In this document: piece after piece, positions 31,742 through 42,722 of the stretch
Layout of the letters: each line of letters opens with the position of its first letter
Position numbering within the stretch: the first letter of the stretch is position 1
Assembly (NCBI RefSeq): GCF_905475465.1
Contig: NC_062246.1
Coordinates: 3,188,001 to 3,252,000, forward strand
DNA from: Pieris napi
Lineage: Eukaryota; Arthropoda; Insecta; Lepidoptera; Pieridae
Direction of reading: 5' to 3'
Length of the DNA stretch: 64,000 nt
Made by a program: the position numbers and the translations under genes
Notes under the pieces: generated by a model
Seen by the model: the letters and a program-made list of their open reading frames with translations, nothing else
Database searches by the model: none
Told to the model about the DNA's origin: nothing

Positions 31742-34705
31742 TTATGATTCATGATTACCTACAAAGGCTTCAGTGTCTTCATAGCTAAATGTTTCTAGGA
31801 TGTTAAGTAGCGACGTTTTACATTCATGTTTATTCAATGTGTATATATTTAATATTTTATTTAATTTATTATAAAGTTTAGCAGCTTGGCATTGAAATTG
31901 TCTCATAGCAAAAACTGATTTAGATCTCTCAACAGGAGCAACAGTATATTTGCGTCTTTTGCTCAGTTTGCGACCATCATATTTAAGAGACTTGTGCAAT
32001 CTTAAGGTAGTGCAAAAAATGTACAGTTGCCTGACCGATAAGACACCACAAGAGGCATAAAGATCAGAGGTGGAAAATCTATAAGGCTTAAACATCATTA
32101 CTTTTAGTAAAATTCTTTGTGCCCTCTCCAGTTCCAGGAACTTCATCTTTGTAGCACCCCCCCAAACTGGGATACAGTACACTAAAATTGACTGAGCCAG
32201 CGATGTGTATATCTGTATTAGTAGATGTTTGTCAGCGATGTGCCTTAGAGTTTTAAATGTCCAAATAAGCTTTCGAATCCTACTTATAACTTGTTCTAGG
32301 TGCTCATGCCATGACATTCTTTGATCAACTACCACTCCTAGATATTTAGTGTGATGAACTTTATTTATAGTTTTACATGTACAGTTTACTCTGGTGCTAC
32401 AGTTATGTATTTTTATTTCTAGATCTGTTTGAGGTTGGGCGCTATTGTATTTAGTGAAGAAAATGTAGTTAGTTTTACTTACGTTTAATGATAATAAGTT
32501 TTCTCTTAACCAGTTATCTATTTTGGAAAGCCCTATTTCTGTATGTCGACGCACCGAGTCAATAGTTTTCCCAGTGAAGACAACAGCAGTGTCATCCGCG
32601 TAGGAGTAGACTTTCCCACTATCAATTCTTAAATCGCATAAGCTGTTTATGTAGATTAAGAATAAGGTCGGCCCCAGAACACTACCTTGTGGGACCCCAT
32701 ATGTGACGTCAGATTGTTCGCTGATGTATTGACCTATTTTAACTGCTTGCTTTCGTTCACTGAGGTAATCAGCGAACAATGTGAGTGGAATACCCCTAAT
32801 ACCAATGTTCTCTAGTCTCTGCACCAGAATAGGGACAGAAACCGTATCAAATGCCTTTTTTAAGTCGATAAAAACTGTGATACATTTATTACCTTTATCA
32901 ACTTCATTAACAATATGACAAGATAGTGAGGTAACTGCATCTTCGGTTGACAGACCCTGTCTAAAACCGAATTGTGAGTCTGAAAGTAGACTATACTTCT
33001 GGAGGTAGGTAATTAGTCTTTTATTAATTAATTTTTCAAGTACTTTTGATATGGCAGTGAGAACGGAGATTGGGCGATAATTTGAAACATCTTCTCTGTT
33101 ACCATTCTTGTACACAGGTGTAATAATTGCTTGTTTTAGCGCAGGTGGAAACACTCCCTGTCGGAAGCAGAGATTAACCAAATGAGTAATTATGGGCACA
33201 ACTAGCTCCCTAGTATATTTAAGAAACTTGGTGCTTATACCATCCCAGCCAGGAGCACTGTCAGTTTTGAGACTCACAATAGTCAGGTATACTTCATGAG
33301 GGTCAGTTTCTAGAAGCACAAAAGACGAGACCTGGGAACAGTTGGGTCTAATCACATCTGTTCTATTATGTAACGTCGTAACTGGAATTATCTCTTTAGC
33401 TAAGTTTTTACCAATGTTTGAAAAATAATCGTTTACCAAATTAACCGAATTTTGAGGAGAAACATTTAAATTTAGTAATTCTAGATTTTGCGTTTTAGGT
33501 TGGTTACGATAAGTGAGGGTATTTATTTTCTTCCACAAAGTTTTCGGGTTTTTTATACTCTTAGCAAGGTCTTCATTTTCATATTTACGTTTGACTTTCT
33601 TTATTAAACTATTGCAGAAATTCCTATATCTCCTGTATGTAATTTTAAGAATTTCATTATGAGGATCAGCTCGGAGTTTTGCTTGCATAGCATTTCTATT
33701 ACGAATACATCTAACAATTCCTAAGGTAATCCATGGTTTAATAAGGCGTTCCTTATTCGGGATAGCTCTAGTGATAGTATTGGATTGAATACACTGCTTT
33801 AAAATAGATATTAATTTATTAGTTAAGATTATAGGGTTATTATAGTAAATTAGATCATTTATGTTGCTGTTTTTTAAATATCTTAAAGCGCCTTCCATGT
33901 TGATTGAAGATTTAATTTTCGAGGTATTGTAATTCGACTTAGCGAGGTAGGATAGTTTTAAGAATAACATTTTGTGATCAGTAACTGTAGAATCAATAAC
34001 GGTAATAGACGCACACGTACCTATGCACCTATCAAGTTTTAGTATGAAATGATCTATGCAATTGCTATCTCGAGTAGGCAGTGTATGACCCGGGAGCAGG
34101 CCATGCATGGCTAGCATATTGAGGTAATGTAATCGGTTCGAGCGCTCCTGAGATGTTTCACTGGATTTTTGTATTAGATTTATGTTGATGTCTCCTGTTA
34201 TTATAATGTTATTCTGAGTTTGTAAAGTTACTAAGTGACTATTTAATGAATCTATAAAATTTTCAGCGTTAAGGTTAGACGGGGAGCGATAAATACACAA
34301 CATGGTATAGTTACCTACTTTGACTTGTAAGCAAGATGCATGTTTTAAATTTATTTCTTGAACGATAGTTTTATGGTTGCATTTTATGTAGACAACTACG
34401 CCATCACTACGATTTAGATGGCGGCTTGTAACGAAGTGAGTGTAGTTATCCATTTGGGGTATAGGCTTGTGTGGATCGATCCATCCCTCGGTCAGTGTTA
34501 TTACATCAGCTTGAAATTTGAACTCAGATAAAGTTATTAAAAGATCATCAAAATTATTGTAAATGCTTCTTATATTTTGTGATATTATCGTGAAATCAGA
34601 TTTTTGTATGGTTGTCTGTCTTGAAAAGTCATTTATAGTATGGACATTAGATTGGGCTATTTGTATGTTATCTAATTCGTACATGATTGTAGTCTGACTA
34701 TCCAT
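31742..34705 (-). CDS. ORF2: endonuclease-reverse transcriptase of the non-LTR retrotransposon, 987 aa
   Basis: Nicks target DNA and primes cDNA synthesis there. N-terminal apurinic-like (EEP) endonuclease: FTIISQNIRSIYNNFD (metal-binding Asn near 44), TLTEGW (Glu near 73), ITGDININ near 169, and VTDHK near 240 in place of the usual SDH. Reverse transcriptase: APGWDGIST, NYRPISVLTAISKVLE, SQFGFRQGLSTEDAV, VFIDLKKAFDTV near 610, YGVPQGSVLGPTLF, YADD at 702-705, LGVVVDQRMSW. C-terminus has SLAQSILVYCIPVWGG, usual for CR1/Jockey elements. No RNase H domain seen. Start: the ATG at 34705 is followed by a low-complexity lead before the endonuclease. No stops or frameshifts. Clade assignment is inference. 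Confidence 0.95.
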   Translation of the reverse strand: MDSQTTIMYELDNIQIAQSNVHTINDFSRQTTIQKSDFTIISQNIRSIYNNFDDLLITLSEFKFQADVITLTEGWIDPHKPIPQMDNYTHFVTSRHLNRSDGVVVYIKCNHKTIVQEINLKHASCLQVKVGNYTMLCIYRSPSNLNAENFIDSLNSHLVTLQTQNNIIITGDININLIQKSSETSQERSNRLHYLNMLAMHGLLPGHTLPTRDSNCIDHFILKLDRCIGTCASITVIDSTVTDHKMLFLKLSYLAKSNYNTSKIKSSINMEGALRYLKNSNINDLIYYNNPIILTNKLISILKQCIQSNTITRAIPNKERLIKPWITLGIVRCIRNRNAMQAKLRADPHNEILKITYRRYRNFCNSLIKKVKRKYENEDLAKSIKNPKTLWKKINTLTYRNQPKTQNLELLNLNVSPQNSVNLVNDYFSNIGKNLAKEIIPVTTLHNRTDVIRPNCSQVSSFVLLETDPHEVYLTIVSLKTDSAPGWDGISTKFLKYTRELVVPIITHLVNLCFRQGVFPPALKQAIITPVYKNGNREDVSNYRPISVLTAISKVLEKLINKRLITYLQKYSLLSDSQFGFRQGLSTEDAVTSLSCHIVNEVDKGNKCITVFIDLKKAFDTVSVPILVQRLENIGIRGIPLTLFADYLSERKQAVKIGQYISEQSDVTYGVPQGSVLGPTLFLIYINSLCDLRIDSGKVYSYADDTAVVFTGKTIDSVRRHTEIGLSKIDNWLRENLLSLNVSKTNYIFFTKYNSAQPQTDLEIKIHNCSTRVNCTCKTINKVHHTKYLGVVVDQRMSWHEHLEQVISRIRKLIWTFKTLRHIADKHLLIQIYTSLAQSILVYCIPVWGGATKMKFLELERAQRILLKVMMFKPYRFSTSDLYASCGVLSVRQLYIFCTTLRLHKSLKYDGRKLSKRRKYTVAPVERSKSVFAMRQFQCQAAKLYNKLNKILNIYTLNKHECKTSLLNILETFSYEDTEAFVGNHES

Positions 34706-35009
34706 AAATGAGTAACCAGATACTTTCCGTACACTTCGAGAAATTATAATTTACTTGGGATAAGAAATTCGCAGTAAAGCCGAGATTGAATAAATGTTTA
34801 TAATCACTTGTGACGTGTTTGTAGCCATGAGCCATGAGATAAAGTGAGATCGCACTAGAATAGTGTTTAATATATGTGAGTGTATCAGTGCGTGAATGTA
34901 AATAGTATATGTAGTGTAAAGGTTTGTGACTATTGTTTTTTAGAAAAAACTGTTTAATAATGGTATAACAAGAAAAAAATTTTACAAAAAAAGGACAATA
35001 GTTAAAGAG
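34706..35009 (-). other. ORF1-ORF2 spacer of the retrotransposon
   Basis: 304 nt, AT-rich, stops in all frames. Because ORF2 does not overlap ORF1, ORF2 translation would need re-initiation or an internal entry; nothing visible decides which. Confidence 0.6.
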
Positions 35010-35930
35010 TCATGCCTGCATGAGGCTGTGTACCTGTGATTCGTTTTTGACCTTAATTACCGGGGTGTTTTCATTCTTTCTTAGGTAAACACGTCCGTAA
35101 GAAGTCCAACAGAACTTGTAGTCTTTTGATTTAGCTAGATCGCGAGCGAGAAAGTGTAGTCTAGCGCCTTTCGCAGTGAGCTGCTCGGAGATAAACACTG
35201 CAGTTTCTTCATTTTTAGTAGCTCCCAGATGCTTCGCTCGTAGCTTTTCTTTATTTTTGATGTTGTAGGTTTTACAAGATTTTAGTAAATCTGATTTAAG
35301 AATCGAGGATGATAACTCAACAATTATTGGAGTATTCGTTTTATTAGAATCTCTTTTCCCTTTTAGCCTGTATATGTCTTTGATATCATCTTTTTTAATA
35401 CCGCTATTCAGGGATTTTGATAAGCTTACAACCATGTTTATTAAGTCTTCCTTTGATTCTGTGGGTAGTTTTGGCATATTTTTTATTTCAATATTAGCCT
35501 TACGTTGTTCCCGCTGCAATTCCTCAAGCTTGTCCTCTAAAATTATAATTTGTTCTCTGTCTTGCTTTAAACGTACTTCAAGCTGTTCTATTTTCTTCCT
35601 AAGGTCTTCATGTTGCGATGAGAGGAATGCAAGGCTACTTTCTATGTTGGTATTACTCTCTCTGATCTCTACTTGGGCAGACGTTATTTTTTTAAGCTCT
35701 TTTTGTTGTTCCGCAAACAATGACTTAATCATATCTTTCATCTCTTTTTTAAAACTTAATAATTCATCCTCAAATCCATGCTCTCTAGCCCTTTTTTGAC
35801 GTTGTTGAACATAGCTCGGTGGTTCATTGTCACCGTAAAGGTCTGTGTGAAAAGTTTCCATTTTGTCGACGTTTGGCTCAGAAACACTTTGTGATTTATT
35901 GGCCATAGGAGAGCGTTGAACTTTTGGCAT
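35010..35930 (-). CDS. ORF1: coiled-coil RNA-binding protein of the same element, FP-C-terminal-domain type, 306 aa
   Basis: Probably packages element RNA into a ribonucleoprotein and trimerises through its coiled coil, as L1-type ORF1 proteins do. Residues 1-55 are polar and likely disordered. About 58-150 is a heptad-rich coiled coil (LLSFKKEMKDMIKSLF, LEVRLKQDREQIIILEDKLE). The C-terminal third has a conserved basic fold: NMVVSLSKSLN, DIYRLKGKR, TPIIVELSS, FISEQLTAKGARLHFLARDL, YKFCWTSYGRVYLRKN. This C-terminal pattern is that of the FP-protein C-terminal domain (named for the baculoviral FP protein), frequent in insect LINE ORF1s. No CCHC zinc knuckles. The frame on the opposite strand (35374-35799) is an antisense shadow. 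Confidence 0.88.
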   Translation of the reverse strand: MPKVQRSPMANKSQSVSEPNVDKMETFHTDLYGDNEPPSYVQQRQKRAREHGFEDELLSFKKEMKDMIKSLFAEQQKELKKITSAQVEIRESNTNIESSLAFLSSQHEDLRKKIEQLEVRLKQDREQIIILEDKLEELQREQRKANIEIKNMPKLPTESKEDLINMVVSLSKSLNSGIKKDDIKDIYRLKGKRDSNKTNTPIIVELSSSILKSDLLKSCKTYNIKNKEKLRAKHLGATKNEETAVFISEQLTAKGARLHFLARDLAKSKDYKFCWTSYGRVYLRKNENTPVIKVKNESQVHSLMQA

Positions 35931-36190
35931 CTTATAAATTCACTAATTGGGAAAACACAAAATTGAATATGAGTTTATACTTGGGCCAGACCCTTATTTT
36001 TTGCTCCGCTACCGCTTTCGCCTTTAAATTGCACTAAGCGATTAATTAATATGACTCACGCACAGCTTTATTCTAGCGTCGCATCGGCGCGTACGCAAAG
36101 TAAAGCGTAGCTCACGACACTGTTTCGTTCACTGTTGTTGTCCTTCTCACCCGTAGTTAATTGACTTCTTGCGCGTTATGGGCGCCTGGT

Positions 36191-36899
36191 ACTTCACCAA
36201 ATTTGCGGACAAGATATTATATTTAATTTTTATAAAATATTTTACGTAAGCTTACACGTCTTAACGCTTTCGCGGTCCGAGGGGAAGAGGTGTGTACCTA
36301 ATAATATGTATGTTAGGTGTAAGATTACGAATAAATAAATAATTAAATAGAAAATCGTAGAAAAAGGTGCCATAGTTACATCATTGCTTTACCCCGGTTA
36401 GTTATTAAAGCTAAATATATAGCTATAGGTTTGGAAATATTTAATGTCAAAAAGAATCAATAGTTCGTATTCACTGTATATATTATCCAAGTTGATTGGT
36501 GCTTTAAAATTCGCACTTCGTGCAGAATGCTAATGAATGCGTTGATCTGAAATTATCTTCAGCTCGGAATATGATTGGGAATTTACCGAAATATATCAAC
36601 CATACGGTTATTGATTGTGATTGGTTCGTGGATAAATATTAGTTCACGCAAGGATAGATGCAGCCCGCATACATCGCTCCGAATTTCGAATCGCTTCGTA
36701 ACTAGTAAGCAGATCATTTAAACTTTTGATGAAAGCTCGCTTTATTTAAGTAAGCTTGCAATTGTATGTTTGTTATTAACAGTTAATATGGGAAAATGTA
36801 GGTATTTTTTCCGAAATTTGTTTGTATATCATTCTTTCAAGCGTTTTAAAAAATAAAAAATTAAATTATGGTGTCTGGTAGTAATGTTTTTTTATGTAA
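36191..36899. other. AT-rich intergenic sequence
   Basis: No feature seen. Confidence 0.4.
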
Positions 36900-36904
36900 A
36901 GAGT

Positions 36905-37078
36905 ATGGGGCAAAAGGGGCAGGAGGCTCACCTGATCTTGATTGATACCGCCACATCTATATGTGGAGTATTTAAAAGTGTCTATACACTCTTAATGCCA
37001 GAGAGCTCGCGAGTGCGTTGCCGGCGTTTTAAGAATTAGTTAGATCTTGCTTGAAGGACCTTAAGTCAATATTCTATA
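36905..37078 (+). repeat. CAGGAGGCTCACCTGATG dispersed repeat, partial copy
   Basis: GGGGCAGGAGGCTCACCTGA, GATACCGCCACAT, AGCTCGCGAGTGCGTTGCCG and CTTGAAGGACCTTAAGTC are in family order. Confidence 0.75.
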
Positions 37079-37108
37079 ATGTCGCTCTTCTTGAGTTATC
37101 TACCATGG

Positions 37109-37318
37109 TACAGATACCGGCAAACATCTTGAACAAATGTCCTTGTCTGCGCAGAAGCGATTTTTAGGTGTCACTGGGAGGGGGGCGGTGGTGCGCGGCG
37201 GCGGGAGAGTGCCGTGTCGATCGCGTGATTGGTAAATCAGTTGACGTTTGAGTCCCGCGATGCGCAAACTTTCCCCCACTCCCTTGTTTAATGCTCAAGA
37301 AGTTTGCCGGTGTCTGTA
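37109..37318. repeat. Mariner-type MITE, TA-flanked, GC-rich interior
   Basis: TA|CAGATACCGGCAAACATCTT at the left; the right end inverted reads TA|CAGACACCGGCAAACTTCTT. About 24-bp TIRs with three mismatches, bounded by TA dinucleotides, fit Tc1/mariner target choice. The interior is very GC-rich (GGCGGTGGTGCGCGGCGGCG) for this genome and explains that local spike. Confidence 0.87.
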
Positions 37319-38121
37319 TTTCGTCATACAATTTTCATTAAAAGAAATTTCATCTATTCCTAAATAAGTTTATTAAAACTTGTTCTAAAAACTAGTCTAA
37401 GCAAAAATAAATAATAATCTTTACAAATGTTTATAAGTTATTACTATGCTGCATTTTTATTTAGTGACATGACGCCTAGAAACCGCCAGAATTTCTAAAT
37501 TGAAAACATACTTTTACTAACATGTTTTGTTGGCTTAGCAGTTATTTTTATAATACATAAAAATAGGGAATAATGCCCGTTATTTCCCGTTTTGGAAGTT
37601 TTAAGCGTCATCAATTTACACAATTATCACAATATCAAACGATATAATATTAATAAACTATACCTCACTTCCCTAACTATAATATAAATATATATGTTGA
37701 CAAATAGCACGTTTGAAACCAATCCACTGAGCTTCATTATAAAGCTGCACAATAGGACAACGGACGAATTTTCTCCGCCATAAAAACAGGAAGTTATTTA
37801 TGATGATACCGCAATCTATACAAGAGCTTTGCTGTCTATTGACGGCGCGGCGTTAAACGATTATCAGAATCTCTATGGAGATTACCAATATTCTGGAATA
37901 AATGCCTTTTAAAAATGAATTTGGGTATTGCGTATTTTTCATATACCGTGATTCATTGACGCTTTCATAACTTCTTTGTCTTTCATAACTGAAGAAAGTG
38001 GATTTCTTTTGTTTTAAAAATAAGATTTAGATTCATTTGCTTTGTTTAAATCATTTAAAATATCTAATAGAATGGTCCACAAAATCAAACCGGCGATACA
38101 AAGTATTTGTAGTTGCAGGAA
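37319..38121. other. AT-rich intergenic sequence
   Basis: No feature seen. Confidence 0.4.
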
Positions 38122-38270
38122 TGACAAATTTACTAACCGAACCAATTCGACTTAGGGTTTTTGAAAAAAGAGCGTACCAAATCTTAAAAGGCCGGTAACG
38201 CACTCGCGAGCCCTCTAGCATTGAGAGTGTCCATGGGCCCATTTGCCCCGTTCTATAAAAAAACGAGTTA
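38122..38270 (-). repeat. CAGGAGGCTCACCTGATG dispersed repeat, fragment
   Basis: CCGAACCAATTCGACTTAGG, AAAAGAGCGTACCAAATCTT, AACGCACTCGCGAGCCCTCT and GAGAGTGTCCATGGGCCC are in family order, reverse orientation. The 77-codon minus frame here is a by-product. Confidence 0.72.
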
Positions 38271-40324
38271 CTAATATTATACACTAAAGTTTTGCATTTT
38301 GATTTTTCGTTTTATTTTTAACAATTTATAATAATCAAGCTTAAAATTCCTGGACTGATTAAAAAAATATTTCATTACCTACTTGAAATCAAGAATTTTC
38401 CAATACCAGTAGAGAATTTTTAAATTTACTAATATCGGAAATTCTACGTAAATCATATACGTAGAAGTTACGAATTTAAAAAATGTATTAGATATATATT
38501 GGTTGTAAAGTAAAATCTGAATATTGGTTAGATTATGAATGTAAGTGTGTATCTTATAATCTGAAAGGAAGTAATTAAAAACTATGAAAACTAAGTAAAT
38601 GAAAACTTTTATGTTAACAAAAATACATCTATAGTCTGACTTAGTAGACTTTCCACTACCACAAGATTAGTATATACGCGAGTGAAACCGCGGGGTATTG
38701 CTAATTATTATAATAAAACAAGTGAAGATCCTTTGAGGTAAAGTTTTGATTTCAGTTTTCAGTCATCCAATCGGAGGAGCATTGTTTTCACGCGCAAAAA
38801 AAATATGCATCAAATTGTATAGATCGGATTTTTGAAATGAATTACTAATACTGATTATCTGCTAAAGCCAGAATGCGGTTTCTCTACAACATTTCAAACT
38901 TGCTTATTTGCGGTTGATTTGCGGTATTCCTAATTGAAAGATAAACTTCCGAAGCCAAATTGGGTACTTCAATTATTGAGCTTCATTGTACTCTTTGGTT
39001 ACACGTTACTACCAAACTAACAGAAATAGTAGCTTTGAATGCAAAACCAAATTAATAATATAAGTTATAGTTATTCTTAAAGGTTAAACACTATTATATT
39101 ACGGACCTATTATACGTCGTAGACATGTATAATCATTTCACCCTGACTTATGATGTTTCTCGGGCTAGTGCTTAAGAAATTTCTTAACAACACCAGTATG
39201 GAACCAGCTACCATTCCAGGTCACCCAAAAGGTAGACAACAACGTATTTGCAAAACTGCTGGTATTGTGGGTGTCCATGAGCGCCTCATGATGCCTCATG
39301 TGTCATGAAAATAATCATGAAAATCTTATGACATTTCATCTACATATTATGTCAATGTTTCATATTAATGATAAAGAAAAAACTTGATGAACTTACAGCT
39401 AAATTAAAACAACTCTATAGAGATAAGAATATAAAAACCATAGAAAAAAATCGAATACACACGGAAATTATGGACAAAAAAATTGCATTCTGATATTTAA
39501 TAATAAAATGTTATATTAGTAAGATTTAATTTTAGATTTCGAATATTTAAATTTTGCACTGCACAGTGACCCTAAAATATAACCTTTGTTAAATTGACCA
39601 GAACGCATACACTGACGTCAAAATCAATTATCAATTAACAAAATATGAACAAATAATATAAGTAGCTGATATAATTAATAAAAATATTTTATCAAACATC
39701 CTATAAACAGTGCCCCGATTCGTATAAATTGGTTGCTATCGCGTGTTCACTGTTCATGTGTAATGTCTTTATATCTCGTTGTGTCGTACGATCAAAACAA
39801 ATAAATAATTAGTTTAAAATTCGCTGTGAAAGATGCAAAGCCAACGTGAAAACAGCGGTCATACTTATATGCAATGGATTGTGGCTTCAATAGGTAAATA
39901 GCTCAAGGACAGTCGAAGCTTTCTTTATATATTGAAGCGGGTCGTTGAAAATTTTTCTCCAACTTCACGTGTGTGATATCTATTTGTATTTATACTATTC
40001 ATGTTTTATTCCATTAAGATGATATCGTATTAATTATCTTTAGCAAAGCATGGTTAACACTTTATTATGAGTATCCGATACTTAAAGGAATTTAGTCAAA
40101 AAAATCTACTGTCAAATACGTATTGCTTGTTCCCTTAGGTTGTTAAATTCAAAAAGGTGTTGTTGGTACATCAATAATTTGAAAAAAAAAACACATGATT
40201 GCGAATATTTTTTGACTTGGTCTTTGACTCTTTTTGTATAATACTGGTATAATATATCCTTTCAGAAGCATTCATATTATTACTGACAATTACAATAAAT
40301 GATATCACCACGTATAATACTGTA
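38271..40324. other. Intergenic; possible Helitron 3' end near 38676-38704
   Basis: GCGAGTGAAACCGCGGGGTA followed by TTGCTAAT resembles the GCGxGCGAAGCCGCGGG...CTAGT ends of insect Helitrons. The CTAG is mutated and no 5' end was found. Otherwise no feature. Confidence 0.3.
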
Positions 40325-40395
40325 TAAATTAGTCGATTGTTCAAGTAATCTTGAATACCCTTCATCCAAGATTACTTAAACAATTGACTCATTTA
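40325..40395. ncRNA. microRNA-precursor-like hairpin
   Basis: Two 29-nt arms (40325-40353 and 40367-40395) pair around a 13-nt loop. The central 23 pairs contain a single C-A mismatch and one G-U wobble (with the sequence read as plus-strand RNA). After a T-C mismatch the lower stem adds five pairs. Length, loop size and imperfect lower stem fit an animal pre-miRNA. Arms begin AGTCGATTGTTCAAGTAATC (5') and CAAGATTACTTAAACAATTG (3'). No other copy was noticed in the window, which argues against a high-copy foldback repeat, but a tiny MITE or chance hairpin in AT-rich DNA remains possible. Strand unknown. Confidence 0.4.
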
Positions 40396-42112
40396 AAAAT
40401 TACAATGGCAAGTTAATGTTACAGCGTTATATTACATTGCAAGTCGCAAAGCTGAATAAATCTTCAAATCACCTACGATGGGTTTATTTCCTATTCCGCT
40501 GTTACATAATCAAACAACGCGGTGTCAGCACCTATTATTTCTTGTTGGGTGAGATTTACAAATTATGACCGTTATCTATGCCATGTATTATGAGTAATAG
40601 TACAAGAGTCGTTTATTGTATATAGAATAAAAAAAAACAGAATTAATAGTACTATTTATTATCTTAGAGGTTTTACCTTATGACGATTTTCCAAAAAATA
40701 CATTGCATTCAGATATTAATAACAGTATTTTAGAAAAGATTTTTCGGAATGCGAATGATGTTGTTCTTTTAAAATACAACCTGACCCGTCTTTAGAATAA
40801 AATACACTATTAGAACAAATACAATATTAAGGTTTTAGAAAGAATTTTACTCCTTTTTGCACTTCACTTAACTTAAAACTAACTAGGTTAACTTATAGCG
40901 TTGTGTAAGAAAATTCTAGTTCAAATATTAACTCACATTTATTTGTTCCTATATTTTATTGGTGTACCCTTAGGTTTTTAAGCTACTACCACTATTATCA
41001 CATCACTTATTAATACATAATGGGGTTTTTACAAATCACAATTTCTTTATTCTAAAGACTTAGGATTAATGCTCGCGCATAAGAGATCGGCACCTGCGCG
41101 TGGACAAATTACATAACAAAATTCGGTCAGAGCAAAAAATCTACTGAGAGGTCAAAAGTCAAAACGTAAAAGGTAAGTACGGCAGGGCAGGGGATGGCTG
41201 GCGCGGGGTACTTAGATATTATATCTCTTCCTTTCGCACTACTACTAGATACCTTTTCCTTCCTTTCTGTGCGAAAGGTGTAACACAAATCGGCAACATC
41301 TCTTGTAAAAATTGTCAATGGGAAATATCCATTGTATTAAAAAAAAAAAATCAATATATGATGTTTTTTTTGTTTTTAACGGCTTAACAGATTAAATTGA
41401 AATTTTGAAAATCATTTAATATCGTTGAGCTCTTACGCGTTATCATTTTAATGTGATCACCTATGAAACACATTGTATAGGCCAAAGTAGCGGCGATTTG
41501 CTATCATAATGCGTCTACTGATCTCTCGGCTGGGATTTCTATCACCAGTTCCCATTGATCCCTAGTAAACAAACAAAAATGTTCTAAGAATACACATATA
41601 ATAATCAGACACTTTATATTCAAAATACCTTTGACAAAATCGGTTCAACAATTAGTTAAAAATTTAATATATTACACAACTTAAACTTTTCTACTAAACT
41701 AAAAGTTTCTATATTGTTACTTTATATAAGTACTTACAATACTTTATGGGTCGTGGAATCAAAAGCAGCTGTTTCTTTAATAATATTTTTATAGGTAAAA
41801 AGATCAGCCTTCTGTGCCTGGCACACGTTGGTTTTGGTTTTAAAAAAATGCCAGTTCATGGAAAAAAATGCATGGAGAACCAGCTCGACGACCGAGTTGA
41901 GACATATTCTTTAGCTAAATAGGCCATAACTGTTCATTGGTAGTTAGAAATATATTTATTACAAAATCTAATAAATGGTGCTTACACGCTCCTGTGAGCA
42001 GTTGTGTCGAGAGGGTAGATTATTACTAGAAACATATCATATAATAAAATTTGTTGATTTTAAAATACGTTTACAAAAACACTAACAAACTCTTTATAAC
42101 AAATAAAATTAA
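40396..42112. other. Intergenic; SINE-like scrap near 41790-41870
   Basis: AGATCAGCCTTCTGTGCCTG, GCACACGTTGG and ATGCCAGTTCATGG are a decayed piece of the Metulj-like middle, reverse orientation. The rest shows nothing. Confidence 0.4.
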
Positions 42113-42404
42113 TCTAATATATAAAATTCTCGTGTCGCGGTGTTTGTAGTTAAACTCCTCCGAAACGGCTTGACCGATTCTCATGAAATTTTGTGTGCAT
42201 ATTGGGTATGTCTGAGAATCGGACAAAATCTATTTTTCATCCCCCTTAATGCTAAGTGTCCACCCCTAAATTTGTTTTGAATTTTTTTTTAAATTTTTAT
42301 GAGACAGCATTAAAAAATACATACAACCACCAAATTTTCACCCCTCTACGATCAACCCCTATTTTTTATTATAAATGATATACCTACATGGCAAAACGAC
42401 GTTT
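42113..42404 (+). mobile_element. Non-autonomous Helitron lacking its 3' terminus
   Basis: Starts A|TCTAATATATAAAATTCTCG and continues through AAACTCCTCCGAAACGGCTT, GACCGATTCTCATGAAATTT, GTCTGAGAATCGGAC and TTCACCCCTCTACGATCAAC. It reaches CATGGCAAAACGACGTTT, where the usual GCCGGGTC...CTAGT end is missing. It lies about 290 bp upstream of the transporter and could affect its promoter. Confidence 0.7.
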
Positions 42405-42689
42405 TATATTTATTCATTAAATACAAAAGCATCAATTGTTTTTAATATTGCGAGCATACGGTTCGTAAATAATAAAGCAAGATATTGAAGTCTGTCTCAA
42501 ACTTCTAGTGGGATAGAGCTGGCTTCCGTTTACGATGCAATTTCCCTTGAAATTCAAAGTGAATACTCAAGTACGCTAGAATACCTTGACGTAGAAACAT
42601 TGTGATAACGCTAAGAGTCTTCTTTAACATTACTGTAATAAATTCCTCATAAACATTACTCATCTATATGTTATGAACTCTAAAATTTT

Positions 42690-42722
42690 ATGGCAAGCAA
42701 TTTAAAACGACCTTATAAATAG
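42690..42722 (+). other. In-frame ATG leader ending in TAG directly upstream of the transporter frame
   Basis: ATG at 42690 encodes MASNLKRPYK, then TAG at 42720-42722. After the TAG the same frame continues KHVLFKNHLKVFLVIK into the transporter. A short polar leader before helix 1 is what Tret1-like proteins have, so this could be the real N-terminus with one nonsense codon. Alternatively AAATAG is a splice acceptor and the true start is in an unseen upstream exon. Confidence 0.45.

Larger units (their letters stand above)
31400..36190 (-). mobile_element. Near full-length CR1/Jockey-type non-LTR retrotransposon, both ORFs open
   Basis: About 4.8 kb on the minus strand: 5' UTR (about 36190-35931), ORF1 (35930-35010), a 304-nt spacer, ORF2 (34705-31742), then a 3' UTR. 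The UTR carries a TG-rich microsatellite (31649-31690) and an AATAAA-type signal beside an (ATT)n-like tail at about 31400-31440. The 5' UTR is CpG-rich relative to its surroundings. Ends are approximate, since no clear target duplication was found. Intact ORFs make this the youngest-looking element in the window. Confidence 0.85.

Noticed and set aside
35374..35799. 141-codon plus-strand gene
   Set aside because: Entirely antisense to ORF1 of the retrotransposon; Ser/Phe/Leu-rich composition expected from the complement of a Lys/Glu-rich coiled coil.
40325..40395. Homologue of vertebrate miR-26
   Set aside because: Only the first ~11 bases match; miR-26 is not known from insects and the rest differs, so treated as coincidence.
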